A stretch of DNA of 64,000 bases. Origin: an uncultured Dehalococcoidia bacterium. Lineage in GTDB: Bacteria > Chloroflexota > Dehalococcoidia > Lucifugimonadales > CATOSD01. Below, piece by piece: positions 29,916 to 38,646 of the stretch (positions are counted from its first letter, which is position 1; the number at the start of each line of letters is the position of its first letter). The translations under genes were made by a program, and so were the position numbers. Below the pieces are notes generated by a model that was given only the letters and a program-made list of their open reading frames with translations, made no database searches and was not told the origin of the DNA. Location: the NCBI GenBank assembly GCA_951812395.1, contig CATOSD010000002.1, positions 124,001-188,000 on the forward strand, in the 5' to 3' direction.

Positions 29916-31355
29916 ATGGCCGGCAGGCAAGAGATAGAGCTGATGGCGCATCTGATGCGCCGCGCGGGATTCGGGGCCTCCAGGGATGAGCTGGAGGCGC
30001 GTGTGGCCAGGGGTTACGAGGAGACGGTGGAAGAGCTGCTCAATCCTGAGGACACACAGCGCCTCGGCGACGACGTAATCCGAAGGTACCACGTCGACAT
30101 ACACGAGTCCCGCCTTCCCGAACCACCAGCCACGGAGTGGCTGTATCGGATGGTCACGACGAGCAGTCCTCTCGAGGAGAAGATCGCACTCTTCTGGCAT
30201 GGCATCTTCGCCTCGAGCTTCAGCAAGACCCAGCAGGCCCGGTCGCTGGCGGTCCAGATCGACATGTTCCGGCGATTCGGACTGGGCAGGTTCGACACAC
30301 TTCTGCTGGAGATATCCAGAGACCCGATAATGATCATGTGGCTGGACAACCAGGACAATCACAATGGGGCCATCAACGAGAACTTCGGCCGCGAGCTGCT
30401 CGAGCTGTTCTCCATGGGAATCGGAAACTACACAGAGGACGATATCAAAGAGTGTGCCCGGGCATTCACGGGCTGGACTGTGGGCAACGCGGAGTACATG
30501 GCCGCGAGGGCCATGAAGGCCTCGATCTGGCCGTACGGCGCGATCGCCTGGCACTTCGACTACCGGGACTACGACCACGACCAGGGCGAAAAGGAGTTCC
30601 TGGGAGAGAGCGGACCGTTCAACGGAGAGGACGTAATCGAGATAATCGCTCGCCAGCCCGCGACCGCCAGGTTCATCGCCAGGCACATCTACGACTTCTT
30701 TGTGGCGGACGAGGCCCCGGTGCCACAGTGGCCCTACACTCCACCACTGGACCCAGGCGCAATCGAGACGTTGGCGGAGGTGTACGTGGACAGCGGTCAC
30801 GACATACGCTCCATGCTGCGAGTCCTATTCAACTCCGATTTCTTCAAGGAGGCCCAGTTCGCCCGCGTGAAATGTCCCGCCGAGTTCGTAGCGGGCACAA
30901 TGCGGCTCGGAGGCGGCGTTACCGAGCCGACGCTGGATATGAAGGAGGCCAGCGCGGTGGTCGGGTACATGGGGCAGAGCCTGTTGGCGCCGCCGTCGGT
31001 GGAGGGCTGGCATGAGGGCACGGAGTGGATCAACAGCGGAGCGCTGGTAGAGAGGGTGAACTTCGCGGCAAAGCAGTTTAACGACGTCGAAAAGCCGGGC
31101 GTACGGCAAATCATCGACCGGTTGGCTAACGAGACTGGAAGCACCTACACTCCCGAGGAACTGGTCGATAGCTGCCTGGACCTTATGGGCCCGCTGACAA
31201 AGGTGGAGGAGTCTACGCGCAAGGCGCTGGTTGGTCACGTCAGCAGGAAGGGCGATGTATGCCTCCGACCTCGGACGGCAAGGGGAGAGTCCGACAGCCG
31301 CGTCGCGGAGCTGTTGGGCCTCATCGCGGCGACAAAGGAGTTCCATCGGGCGTAG
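29916..31355 (+). CDS. DUF1800 family protein (cassette 1)
   Basis: DUF1800 is a large helical family of unknown function found with DUF1501. The 479-residue product has LMAHLMRRAGFGASRDEL at the start, then PLEEKIALFWHGIFAS, IMIMWLDNQDNHNGAINENFGRELLELFSMGIGNYTEDDIKECARAFTGW (near 135-190), FLGESGPFNGEDVI, ATARFIARHIYDFFV, and APPSVEGWHEGTEWINSG near the C-terminus. The ATG at 29916 directly follows the DUF1501 stop. No signal peptide is visible. The last 50 residues run through a stretch that another frame also reads, just before the NHL gene. Very similar to the protein encoded at 38644-40089. Confidence 0.92.
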   Translation: MAGRQEIELMAHLMRRAGFGASRDELEARVARGYEETVEELLNPEDTQRLGDDVIRRYHVDIHESRLPEPPATEWLYRMVTTSSPLEEKIALFWHGIFASSFSKTQQARSLAVQIDMFRRFGLGRFDTLLLEISRDPIMIMWLDNQDNHNGAINENFGRELLELFSMGIGNYTEDDIKECARAFTGWTVGNAEYMAARAMKASIWPYGAIAWHFDYRDYDHDQGEKEFLGESGPFNGEDVIEIIARQPATARFIARHIYDFFVADEAPVPQWPYTPPLDPGAIETLAEVYVDSGHDIRSMLRVLFNSDFFKEAQFARVKCPAEFVAGTMRLGGGVTEPTLDMKEASAVVGYMGQSLLAPPSVEGWHEGTEWINSGALVERVNFAAKQFNDVEKPGVRQIIDRLANETGSTYTPEELVDSCLDLMGPLTKVEESTRKALVGHVSRKGDVCLRPRTARGESDSRVAELLGLIAATKEFHRA

Positions 31356-31440
31356 CCTCACGGCGCGAATCAGCGGGACAAGGCGTCTATCCGGCAAGGA
31401 GCGACCACTGAGCGGGACCTATCGAGCAGATGCCTCTGGT

Positions 31441-32430
31441 ATGGGGTATCTCAAGACCATCGGCGTAATGAACAACAATCCGACCGGCAGAGGCTTCGGG
31501 CACCCTGTGGACCTCGCCATCGGCCAGGGCGGGCGCATCTACGTGCTAAACCGGCACGCAGCGCTCGCTCGAGTCGGTATGTGCACTCTCGACGAGGAGT
31601 ACCTGGGTGAGTTTGGATCCTACGGCCACGAAGACGGGCAGTTCTGGCTGCCGACTGCTATCGCTGTCGACAGCCGGGAGAATGTCTACGTCGCCGACGA
31701 GTACCATCACAGCGTCACGGTGTTTGACAGGTCCGGAGCGTTCAAGAACAAGTGGGGAGAGCACGGCAGCGGCGACGGACAACTGGACGGTCCCTCCGGC
31801 CTGGCCATCGACGCCGACGACAACGTGTACGTCGTGGACCAGAAGAACTGTCGCGTGCACAAGTTCACCTCCGATGGTCGGCGCCTGTTTCAGTGGGGGG
31901 AAAGGGGCGAAGAGGACGGGCAATTCAACCTCCCCTGGGGCATAGCTCTGGATACGCAGGGCAACGTATACGTCGCTGACTGGCGCAATGACCGCATCCA
32001 GAAGTTCACGGCCGACGGCCGCTTTCTGGACGCCTTTGGAGAGCCGGGAGAGCGCGAGGGCCAGTTCCACAGGCCCGCCAAGCCGGCGGTGGACGCCGAA
32101 GGGAACATCTACGTCGCCGATTGGGGTAACGAGCGCGTGCAGATGCTGGCGCCGGACGGCGCATTCCTGCAGAGTCTCCGGGGCGAGGCCACGGTCTCGA
32201 AGTGGGCGCAGGAGTTCCTCGACGTCAACCCGGACGAGAGCACCACGAGAGACCAGTCCAACCTGGCGCCCGACCTACCCTCCCACTTAAACACGCCCTA
32301 CTTGGTATCGACGCAGACGGAGCCGTACTTCTGGGGTCCGGCCTCCGTTACGCTCGACGCAGATGGCAGGCTCTATGTCACTGAGTCCTCCAGGCACCGG
32401 GTCCAGGTGTACCAGAGGATCAGAGGCTGA
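31441..32430 (+). CDS. NHL-repeat beta-propeller protein (cassette 1)
   Basis: A 329-residue protein made of about six NHL repeats, each containing a block such as LPTAIAVDSRENVYVADEYHHSV... or LPWGIALDTQGNVYVADWRNDRIQKF, with GEHGSGDGQLDGPSG-type turns between. NHL propellers bind proteins, RNA or small ligands; no catalytic residues are evident. Chosen start is ATG 31441; the frame is open further upstream across the end of the DUF1800 gene, and a few upstream residues (TYRADASG) may also be translated. Its paralogue at 36918-37928 aligns along the full length, including the C-terminal EPYFWGPASV and VQVYQR. Confidence 0.82.
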   Translation: MGYLKTIGVMNNNPTGRGFGHPVDLAIGQGGRIYVLNRHAALARVGMCTLDEEYLGEFGSYGHEDGQFWLPTAIAVDSRENVYVADEYHHSVTVFDRSGAFKNKWGEHGSGDGQLDGPSGLAIDADDNVYVVDQKNCRVHKFTSDGRRLFQWGERGEEDGQFNLPWGIALDTQGNVYVADWRNDRIQKFTADGRFLDAFGEPGEREGQFHRPAKPAVDAEGNIYVADWGNERVQMLAPDGAFLQSLRGEATVSKWAQEFLDVNPDESTTRDQSNLAPDLPSHLNTPYLVSTQTEPYFWGPASVTLDADGRLYVTESSRHRVQVYQRIRG

Positions 32431-32450
32431 CCGTTGGGCCACGCGGCGGA

Positions 32451-33341
32451 CTAGCGCTGCCTGATCTCCACACCCGCCGCGATCTCCTGCAGCCGGTAAA
32501 TGACGTGGGTGTCCAGGTCTCCCCAGCCGAGGTTGCCGCACTGGATGGCCACCTGCTCCACAATGTTCGCGACCGGCATTGGAACGCTCAACTCCCGGGC
32601 CAGCTCGTTCGCAAGTCCTATGTCTTTTCTAGCCAGGGCCTGCCTGAAGGACGGAGGCTCGAACTCCCCCCGGAACACGGTCCTCTCCAGGCCCTCTCTC
32701 TGAGTGCCCAGAGTCATTCTACTGCCAGCCTCCATGAGGGCCTCCAGGTCGAGTCCGGCCTTCATACCCAGAGATAACCCCTCCGCGACAACCTGCCTGA
32801 CTGCCAGGGTGATCATATTGTTGACCAGCTTGCAGGTGCTTCCCATGCCAAGCTCGCCCTGGTAGACGACCTTGTCGGCAAAGGCCTCGAACACCGGAAG
32901 AAGGCGCTCGAACACCGCCCTGTCTCCGCTGGGCATGACGATAACCTCCCTGTCCTCAGCGGCGGCCGGACCTGTCAGTACCGGGGCATCGAGCACGTGG
33001 GCGCCCTTCCCTTCGAACACGCCCGCGATCTCGCGTATGAGGGAAGGCCGACTGGTGGAGAGGTCCACGTAAACGTCCCCCTCGCCAATGCCGCTGGCGA
33101 TCCCTTCGGGGCCGAGGGCGACCTGCTCCACCTCGGGAGGCCCCGGCACCGAGCTGAGAATCACATCGCTGGCGGCGGCGACCTCTCCAGGGGAAGCCGC
33201 AAACCGAGCGCCACCCTCGAGAAGAGGCCTCGTCGCGCCCTCAACCACATCGAACACGACCATGGGGAACCCAGCCCTCTGGATGTTTCGCGCCATTGGA
33301 GTTCCCAGGTTACCAAGCCCTATGAACCCTACCGTCTGCAT
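32451..33341 (-). CDS. 3-Hydroxyisobutyrate/tartronate-semialdehyde-type beta-hydroxyacid dehydrogenase
   Basis: NAD(P)-dependent dehydrogenase of the 6-phosphogluconate-dehydrogenase superfamily, 296 residues. It has the N-terminal Rossmann motif GFIGLGNLGTPMA (residues 5-17), a substrate-binding block near 120 (DAPVLTGPAAAEDREVIVM, the family's DAPVSGG region), the catalytic Lys in GSTCKLVNNM (near 170), and the cofactor/substrate Lys-Asp KDIGLA near 240. The usual DAPVSGG is replaced by DAPVLTGPA, so substrate identity is uncertain. GGAGG lies 6 bases before the ATG. It converges with the NHL gene. Confidence 0.87.
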   Translation of the reverse strand: MQTVGFIGLGNLGTPMARNIQRAGFPMVVFDVVEGATRPLLEGGARFAASPGEVAAASDVILSSVPGPPEVEQVALGPEGIASGIGEGDVYVDLSTSRPSLIREIAGVFEGKGAHVLDAPVLTGPAAAEDREVIVMPSGDRAVFERLLPVFEAFADKVVYQGELGMGSTCKLVNNMITLAVRQVVAEGLSLGMKAGLDLEALMEAGSRMTLGTQREGLERTVFRGEFEPPSFRQALARKDIGLANELARELSVPMPVANIVEQVAIQCGNLGWGDLDTHVIYRLQEIAAGVEIRQR

Positions 33342-33470
33342 GTTGGCCTCCTATCGTATCGTCAAGCGACTTCGCAATCTCACGCGTACCCACTTCGGTA
33401 CGAGTATAGAAAAGGTCGAACCCCTAGGCGAAGATTAGGGTGAAGCAATCCGCCGAAGGAGTCCGACCGA

Positions 33471-33656
33471 TTGAGATGGTACAACGAGATACTCGCATTT
33501 TTCCAGTACGCCGTTCCGAACCTCAATGCGACAAGGACGGTCAATCTCGCACTGCTTAGCGCGGCCATTCTTTCTCGCCGCCAGCTATCCTTGTCGTCCA
33601 TCGCCAGAGCCATAACTTGCTCCGGGCTCCCCAGTCTTCAAAGTGGGTACGCGTGA
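33471..33656 (+). pseudogene. Possible transposase N-terminal remnant
   Basis: The frame reads MRWYNEILAFFQYAVPNLNA then TRTVNLALLSAAILSRRQLS and SSIARAI. This resembles the N-terminal helical region of IS4/ISH3-type DDE transposases, in which LALL-x-ALL-x-RR-x-LS-x-LAR is common. It stops after about 60 codons with no catalytic domain. Apart from this the 33342-33734 gap shows nothing. Confidence 0.35.
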
Positions 33657-33734
33657 ATCGCATCCTCCCTATGGTCTTGACGCTCCGTAGGGTGTGACTT
33701 AAGCTTTGGCCATTCCCCACGAAAGGAGAAAGAC

Positions 33735-35075
33735 ATGACGCTGTACAACTCCGAGTCCGGCGATATCACGATGGTGCTTACCGGCGAGTCCCTGATAAGC
33801 CGAAGAATGCGCGTGTTCAAGGAAGAGCGCTTCCTGAGGATGAGGGAAATCATCCAGGAAGGCGACGTCTCCTTCACGAACGCTGAGATGCTGTTCCACG
33901 ATTACGCCCACTCGCCGAACCCCCACCAGCTTGGCACTTACATGAGATCGGACCCCGCCAACATCCGGGAGCTGCAGTGGCTTGGCATCAACCTGGTCTC
34001 GTGCTCCAACAACCACGCCTACGACTTCGGCGAGGGCGGCGTGCTGGAGAACATCCAGCAACTGGACGAGGCCGGGCTGGCCCACGCAGGCAGCGGACGC
34101 AACCTCGCGGAGGCTAGGGCGCCGGCCTATCTGGACACCGACGCCGGCCGAGTCGCGCTGATTTCGGTCACTGACTCAGGGCCCGCCGAGAGCCGCGCGG
34201 GCGAGCAGCGCCGCGACATGCTCGGTAGGCCGGGCGTAAGCTGGCTGCGCAGCACCTCGGAGTACACGGTCGACCGGCCCTCGTTCGATGCGCTTCGCCG
34301 CATGAGCGAGGAGCTTGGATTCGAGGACCACAAGCGGGCACGCGGGTTCGAGGGCGACTCGGATTCGGTGTTCCACCTGATGGGCCAGCCTATGTACAGC
34401 CCCAATCCCACGCAGAAGTACGTGCTGGGGGAGTCGTTCAGCAAGCGCCGCGTGCCCGATCCATACGACATGGACCAGATTCTGCAGAGAGTCACGGACG
34501 CGCGCCGCATGGCCGACTGGGTGATCGTGACGATGCACAACCACGAGGGCGGCGAGACGGGCGCGGACCCGGGCGACCACGCGGTGGCGCTCGCCAGGGC
34601 CGCCATCGACCACGGCGCCGACGTGTACGTGGGGCATGGGCCGCACCGCGACCGGGGCATGGAAGTCTACAAGGGCAAGCCGATTTTCCACAGCTTGGGC
34701 GACTTCGTGATGCAGAACGACACGGTGGAGCTGGTGCCGCAGGACAACCTCTTGCGCCAGGGACTGAACTGGGACGCCGTGCCCGCCGACTTCTACGACG
34801 CCCGCTCGGCGCTGGACACGAAGGGAATGCCGGCAGACCCACTGCAGTGGCGCAGCACGATGGCGCGAGTGAAGTTCCAGGAAAACAGGCTGGCAGGCAT
34901 TGAGCTGATCCCGCTGGACTTGGGATTCCTGCGCTCGCGCGGGTCGCGAGGCCGCCCGCTGCTGGCCGAGGGCGAGATCGCGGAACTGGTGCTGGAAGGC
35001 ATGCGGGACATGTCGTCCAAGTACGGCACCAGCATCAAGATAGAGAACGGCGGCGCGACCGTACAGGTGGATTGA
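33735..35075 (+). CDS. CapA/PGA-cap family metallophosphatase-like protein
   Basis: CapA-type proteins share the calcineurin-like phosphoesterase fold and act in poly-gamma-glutamate capsule export or in other metal-dependent hydrolyses. The 446-residue sequence shows MVLTGESLIS (the usual GD replaced by GE), GDVSFTNAEMLFH (GD-x-x-x-x-NxE), the invariant CSNNHAYDFGEGG (near 95-107), AGLAHAGSGRNLAEA, VTMHNHEGGE and HGADVYVGHGPHRDRGMEVYKGKPIFHSLGDF. The mid region between residues 140 and 250 is an insertion relative to short homologues. There is no signal peptide, so capsule work at the surface is doubtful; a cytoplasmic hydrolase is possible. AAAGGAG precedes the ATG by 7 bases. Confidence 0.85.
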   Translation: MTLYNSESGDITMVLTGESLISRRMRVFKEERFLRMREIIQEGDVSFTNAEMLFHDYAHSPNPHQLGTYMRSDPANIRELQWLGINLVSCSNNHAYDFGEGGVLENIQQLDEAGLAHAGSGRNLAEARAPAYLDTDAGRVALISVTDSGPAESRAGEQRRDMLGRPGVSWLRSTSEYTVDRPSFDALRRMSEELGFEDHKRARGFEGDSDSVFHLMGQPMYSPNPTQKYVLGESFSKRRVPDPYDMDQILQRVTDARRMADWVIVTMHNHEGGETGADPGDHAVALARAAIDHGADVYVGHGPHRDRGMEVYKGKPIFHSLGDFVMQNDTVELVPQDNLLRQGLNWDAVPADFYDARSALDTKGMPADPLQWRSTMARVKFQENRLAGIELIPLDLGFLRSRGSRGRPLLAEGEIAELVLEGMRDMSSKYGTSIKIENGGATVQVD

Positions 35076-35121
35076 CCGCCGGGGCGAGCGGCACCGCATA
35101 GGCGACCGGAGGAGGTGCGCC

Positions 35122-35673
35122 GTGGCAACAACCGAACAGCTCATGACGGCGGACGAACTGCTAGAGATGCCGGACGACGGCATGAGGTACGAGTTGGTGA
35201 GGGGAGAGCTCAAAGAGATTCCGCCTGCCGGATTTCGACATGGGCAAATCGCAATGAAGGTAGGTCGAAGGCTTGACCATTTTGTTGCGGACAGCGGGCT
35301 TGGAGTGGTCTGTGCTGCCGAAACGGGATTTGTGCTGGCAACAGACCCCGACCACGTACGCGCCCCTGACGCCGCTTTCGTAAGGCAGGCGCGTGTCGAC
35401 GCGGTGGGGAATCTGGACAGCTTCTTCCCCGGCCCGCCGGACGTTGCCATAGAGGTGATTTCGCCTAGCGACCGATACACCGAGGTCGACGAGAAGGTGG
35501 CCGACTACTTGGCGGCGGGAACGCAGGCGGTGATCGTCGTCAATCCGCGTCGCCGCACGGTGAGGGTACACCGGGCACCGTCGGACACGGTCGAGTTGAC
35601 CGAGTCCGACACGCTGGAAATCGACGACGTCGTGCCCGGGTGGCGTATGGCGGTGGGGGAGATGTTCGAGTAA
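35122..35673 (+). CDS. Uma2-family (DUF820) putative restriction-type endonuclease
   Basis: Uma2 proteins have a PD-(D/E)XK nuclease fold and are numerous in Cyanobacteria and Chloroflexota; substrates are unknown. The 183-residue product shows TADELLEMPDDGMRYELVRGEL, a basic HGQIAMKVGRRL helix, then the putative active site: Asp in PDHVRAPDAAF, Glu in PPDVAIEVISPSD, and the KVADYLAAGTQAVIVVNPRRRTV helix-strand. The GTG at 35122 has GGAGG about 8 bases upstream. It ends 13 bases from the converging DUF1501 gene of cassette 2. Confidence 0.85.
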   Translation: MATTEQLMTADELLEMPDDGMRYELVRGELKEIPPAGFRHGQIAMKVGRRLDHFVADSGLGVVCAAETGFVLATDPDHVRAPDAAFVRQARVDAVGNLDSFFPGPPDVAIEVISPSDRYTEVDEKVADYLAAGTQAVIVVNPRRRTVRVHRAPSDTVELTESDTLEIDDVVPGWRMAVGEMFE

Positions 35674-35686
35674 CGCTGCCCCGTCT

Positions 35687-36817
35687 CTACTCCCGGAGGA
35701 AGCCCACGCGCTCGTAGTCGCCCTTGACGACGGGCCGGGCGTCGACCTCGAGCCAGTCTTCCAGTATCTCGGTGTAGATGCTGCGGAAGTCGAGGTTGAA
35801 GGCCAGGTCGCCCTCCACCAGCTTGTCGGCGTCCAGCGAGGGGTACTCGCTGTAGTGGCCGCCGGCCACGCCGTCGCCTATGACGAACGCCACGCCGCCT
35901 GAGCCGTGGTCGGTGCCGTTGCCGTTGTCCTTGACGCGGCGCCCGAACTCCGAGAACACGAGCATGAGAACGTCGTCGCTCTTGTCGTGCTCACTCATGT
36001 CGGTGTAGAAGTCGTAGATGCCGCCGGACACGTCGCGCAGCAGGCCCTCCTGCAAATTGATGCCGTTGGTGTGGGCGTCGAAGCTGCCGTGCTGGGTGTA
36101 GCAGATGCGCGTACCCACGTCGGCCTGCAGCACCTGGGCCGCGCCCTTCATGTTCTTGGCGAACGAGTTGGTCGCGTATTCTACGTTGGACGAGTAGGAC
36201 TCCGTCACGGTGCTGAGTATGTCCGCGCCGCGCAGTGCGTCCAGCCCCGTCTGGCTGAGGAAGTCCATCACCGGGCCGCTGCCGATGGCCTGCGAGTACA
36301 TGTTGCGGAAGGTGTCCAGCGCGGCGTTGCGCTGCTCATCTTCGCCGAAGTGGTTCATCAGGCCGTAGGTGGCGAGGTCTGTCACCGACGCCACCGGCGC
36401 GCCCTTGGCCACCAGCGCCCTGGGCAGGCCCGCGCCAAAGTTCACCGCGGCGACCACGTTTTCGCCGTCCGGGTGCATCTGGCGAATCGCATTGCCCAGC
36501 CAGCCCTCGTCGCCCACCCTGGTCGGTTCCGCGGTGTGCCAGATGTCCATGGACCGGAAGTGCGACCGGTTCGGCTCGGGATAGCCGACGCCGTGGATGA
36601 TGCCCACTTTGCCCTGTTCGTACAGGTCCTTAATCGGCTGCATGGCCGGATTCAACCCGTAGCCATTGTCCAGCGGGATCACCCTGTCCTCGGTGATGCG
36701 GACGTTTCGGCGGCTGTCGATGTACCGGGAGTCGTTGTAGGGGACCACGCAGTTCAGGTAGTCGTTGCCACCGGAGAGTTGCACCACCACGAGCTTGCGC
36801 TTTCTGCCTTCAGCCAT
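35687..36817 (-). CDS. DUF1501 family protein (cassette 2)
   Basis: Paralogue of the protein at 28778, with the same ordered motifs: LVVVQLSGGNDYLNCVVPYND, HGVGYPEPNRSHFRSMDIWHTAEP, TQHGSFDAHTNGINLQEGLL, LVFSEFGRRVKDNGNGTDHGSGG and GGHYSEYPSLDA. It has 376 residues. Again there is no export signal: the core begins nine residues after the ATG at 36817, which has GAGGAG about 9 bases upstream. The frame is open far upstream through the NHL gene but those residues are not DUF1501-like. It lies directly downstream of the NHL gene of the same cassette. Confidence 0.9.
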   Translation of the reverse strand: MAEGRKRKLVVVQLSGGNDYLNCVVPYNDSRYIDSRRNVRITEDRVIPLDNGYGLNPAMQPIKDLYEQGKVGIIHGVGYPEPNRSHFRSMDIWHTAEPTRVGDEGWLGNAIRQMHPDGENVVAAVNFGAGLPRALVAKGAPVASVTDLATYGLMNHFGEDEQRNAALDTFRNMYSQAIGSGPVMDFLSQTGLDALRGADILSTVTESYSSNVEYATNSFAKNMKGAAQVLQADVGTRICYTQHGSFDAHTNGINLQEGLLRDVSGGIYDFYTDMSEHDKSDDVLMLVFSEFGRRVKDNGNGTDHGSGGVAFVIGDGVAGGHYSEYPSLDADKLVEGDLAFNLDFRSIYTEILEDWLEVDARPVVKGDYERVGFLRE

Positions 36818-36917
36818 CTGGACTTTCTCCTCATCGATGCTATTGGTTTGATCCGGTGGCCAGTAGTCGGCCCCGGACGCCGCTCTATCTGCTTGTCTTT
36901 GCTCTCGTCCGCGCGCG

Positions 36918-37928
36918 TTAAGCCCGTTCGTACACCTGGAAGCGGTGCCTGAGCGTCTCGAGCACGTAGGCCCTGTCTTCGGCGTCCACCACAACGTCCA
37001 CCGGGTCCCAGAAGTAGGGTTCGATTCGCGCGGAGACTTCGTGAACGTCATCGGAATCGACCTCGAACACCGGCACGAACTTCTCGCGCGCCCTGTGTTC
37101 GTCGGCCTGCGCCTCCAGGTACTCCAGGGCCCACGGGTTGGGCTCTGCTTCGCCGCGCAGCTTGCACAGGAAGCTGCCGTCGGGGTCGAACACCTGCACG
37201 CGCTGGTTGCCCCAGTCGGCCACGTAGACGTTGCCATCGGAGTCGACGGCGACACCGGAGGGCCGGTTGAGCTGGCCGTCGCCAGTGCCCGGCTCGCCGA
37301 AACTGGCGAGGAACGCGCCGTCCGCGGTCAGTTTCTGCACGCGGTCATTCCGCCAGTCGGATACGTACACGTTGCCTTCGGAGTCCTGGCAGATGCCCCA
37401 GGGCAGGTTGAACTGGCCGGGGCCCGATCCGTGCTCCCCCCACTTGGAGATGAACTTGCCGTCCTTGGTGAACTTCTGAACGCGGTGGTTGCGGTGGTCC
37501 ACAACGAGCAGGTTGTCGCCGGCGTCGAAAAGCAGGCCCGAAGGGCCGTTCAGCTCGCCGTCGCCGCTGCCGTGCTCTCCCCAGAAGCCGACCAGGCCGC
37601 CGTCGCGGTCGAAAATCGTTATTCGATGGAGGCTGTCGTCGGCCAGGTACAGGTTGTCATCGCTATCCAGCGCGAGCGCGGAGGGCCAGATCATGTTGCC
37701 GGGGTCTCTGCCGTAGTTGCCGATCTGGCCGTAGTAGTCGTGCTCGCGGCTCACCATCTGTATGCCCACAATCTCGAGCGCGGTGGTGTTGCTGCGGCTG
37801 GCGACGAAGATGCGCCCGTCGCGGCGAATGGCCATGGCGGTGGGCATCATGAAGCCGCGTCCGCCCTGGTCGGCGCAGAAGCCTACGTTGTCGGTGTACT
37901 TCAGTCTGAAGTCTGTTGCCGTGGTCAT
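36918..37928 (-). CDS. NHL-repeat beta-propeller protein (cassette 2)
   Basis: A 336-residue propeller. Repeats include ALALDSDDNLYLADDSLHRI, LPWGICQDSEGNVYVSDWRN and GVAVDSDGNVYVADWGNQRV, with GEHGSGDGELNGPSG turns that closely match the paralogue at 31441. The N-terminus, MTTATDFRLKYTDNVGFCAD, is unlike a signal peptide. The gene follows the HEPN-type gene by one base and precedes DUF1501 by 100 bases, so the four genes DUF1800, HEPN, NHL and DUF1501 are likely one transcription unit. Confidence 0.88.
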   Translation of the reverse strand: MTTATDFRLKYTDNVGFCADQGGRGFMMPTAMAIRRDGRIFVASRSNTTALEIVGIQMVSREHDYYGQIGNYGRDPGNMIWPSALALDSDDNLYLADDSLHRITIFDRDGGLVGFWGEHGSGDGELNGPSGLLFDAGDNLLVVDHRNHRVQKFTKDGKFISKWGEHGSGPGQFNLPWGICQDSEGNVYVSDWRNDRVQKLTADGAFLASFGEPGTGDGQLNRPSGVAVDSDGNVYVADWGNQRVQVFDPDGSFLCKLRGEAEPNPWALEYLEAQADEHRAREKFVPVFEVDSDDVHEVSARIEPYFWDPVDVVVDAEDRAYVLETLRHRFQVYERA

Positions 37929-37929
37929 G

Positions 37930-38559
37930 CTAGTCTCCGTTTGTCTGGGCGGCTAGTTCGGAGTGGAGCGGCTCCATCTGCGCCAGGAAATGCTCGACGT
38001 CCGACATGCTATCCCGAACATCCTCGGTGCTCATCCAGCCTTCGTAACAGTTGGCGTGAAGAGCCTCTGCCACCTGGAAGTTCCGTCGCAGTTCGGTTTG
38101 CCCGGTCTCCCTGACAATTTGGCCGATGGCGTTGATCAACTCCCGGTGATTGTAGTGGCGCAACCCGCGCACGGCAGCCGCCGCCTTCACCGCGTGAGCG
38201 GCCGCGCCCCATGCCTTCTCGGACGCTTGCGTCAGGTCGCGTCGCTCAAACTCGAGCTTGGCGTGGCGCATGAATCTGCGGCTGGCCTCGGGGTGGCTGA
38301 AGCGTATGGCCTCAAGACGCAGAATGTCGTCGCCGGTGTATGGGCCGACGCCGAGTTCCGGGTTTTGTCGCACGTCCTCCACCGTTTCGGGCGCGATTGC
38401 GGACCCGTCGAGTTCACCTTCCTCTACCAGACGCAGGGTCCTTTTGAGGATGGCGTCGTGGCCCTGCGCGAAGTGGCGGCCGGGTTTGTTCCAGCGCGCG
38501 CATCCGCACATGCAGTATCGGGTTCCTGTGGGGTCTATTTCCGTATTGGTGTTAACCAT
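37930..38559 (-). CDS. PaREP1/HEPN-like protein with an N-terminal cysteine/histidine module
   Basis: The C-terminal two thirds of the 209-residue protein (near 95-200) reads SRRFMRHAKLEFERRDLTQA, SEKAWGAAAHAVKAAAAVRG, then HREL...IG and LHANCYEGWMS. This is a PaREP1-type helical bundle of the HEPN superfamily and matches the small protein at 47128. The N-terminal third holds CMCGC followed by GRHFAQGHDAILKR, a short metal-binding-like module also seen alone in phage and mobile-element proteins. HEPN proteins are often RNases or toxins, but the usual R-x4-6-H site is not obvious here. Start ATG 38559 has only a weak GAGA upstream. It is embedded in cassette 2. Confidence 0.7.
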   Translation of the reverse strand: MVNTNTEIDPTGTRYCMCGCARWNKPGRHFAQGHDAILKRTLRLVEEGELDGSAIAPETVEDVRQNPELGVGPYTGDDILRLEAIRFSHPEASRRFMRHAKLEFERRDLTQASEKAWGAAAHAVKAAAAVRGLRHYNHRELINAIGQIVRETGQTELRRNFQVAEALHANCYEGWMSTEDVRDSMSDVEHFLAQMEPLHSELAAQTNGD

Positions 38560-38597
38560 GACATTCTCTGGAGGAGGGAGATTCCTTGTTTCTTGCC

Positions 38598-38646
38598 CCC
38601 TCACCCTAACCCTCCCGCGCGGGGGAGAGGGGATTCCCTCACCCTA
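38598..38646. repeat. Palindromic intergenic repeat (family 1)
   Basis: CTCACCCTAACCCTCCCGCG, then GGGGGAGAGGGG and a second CCCTCACCCTAG. The last bases include the stop codon of the minus-strand DUF1800 gene. Confidence 0.75.
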
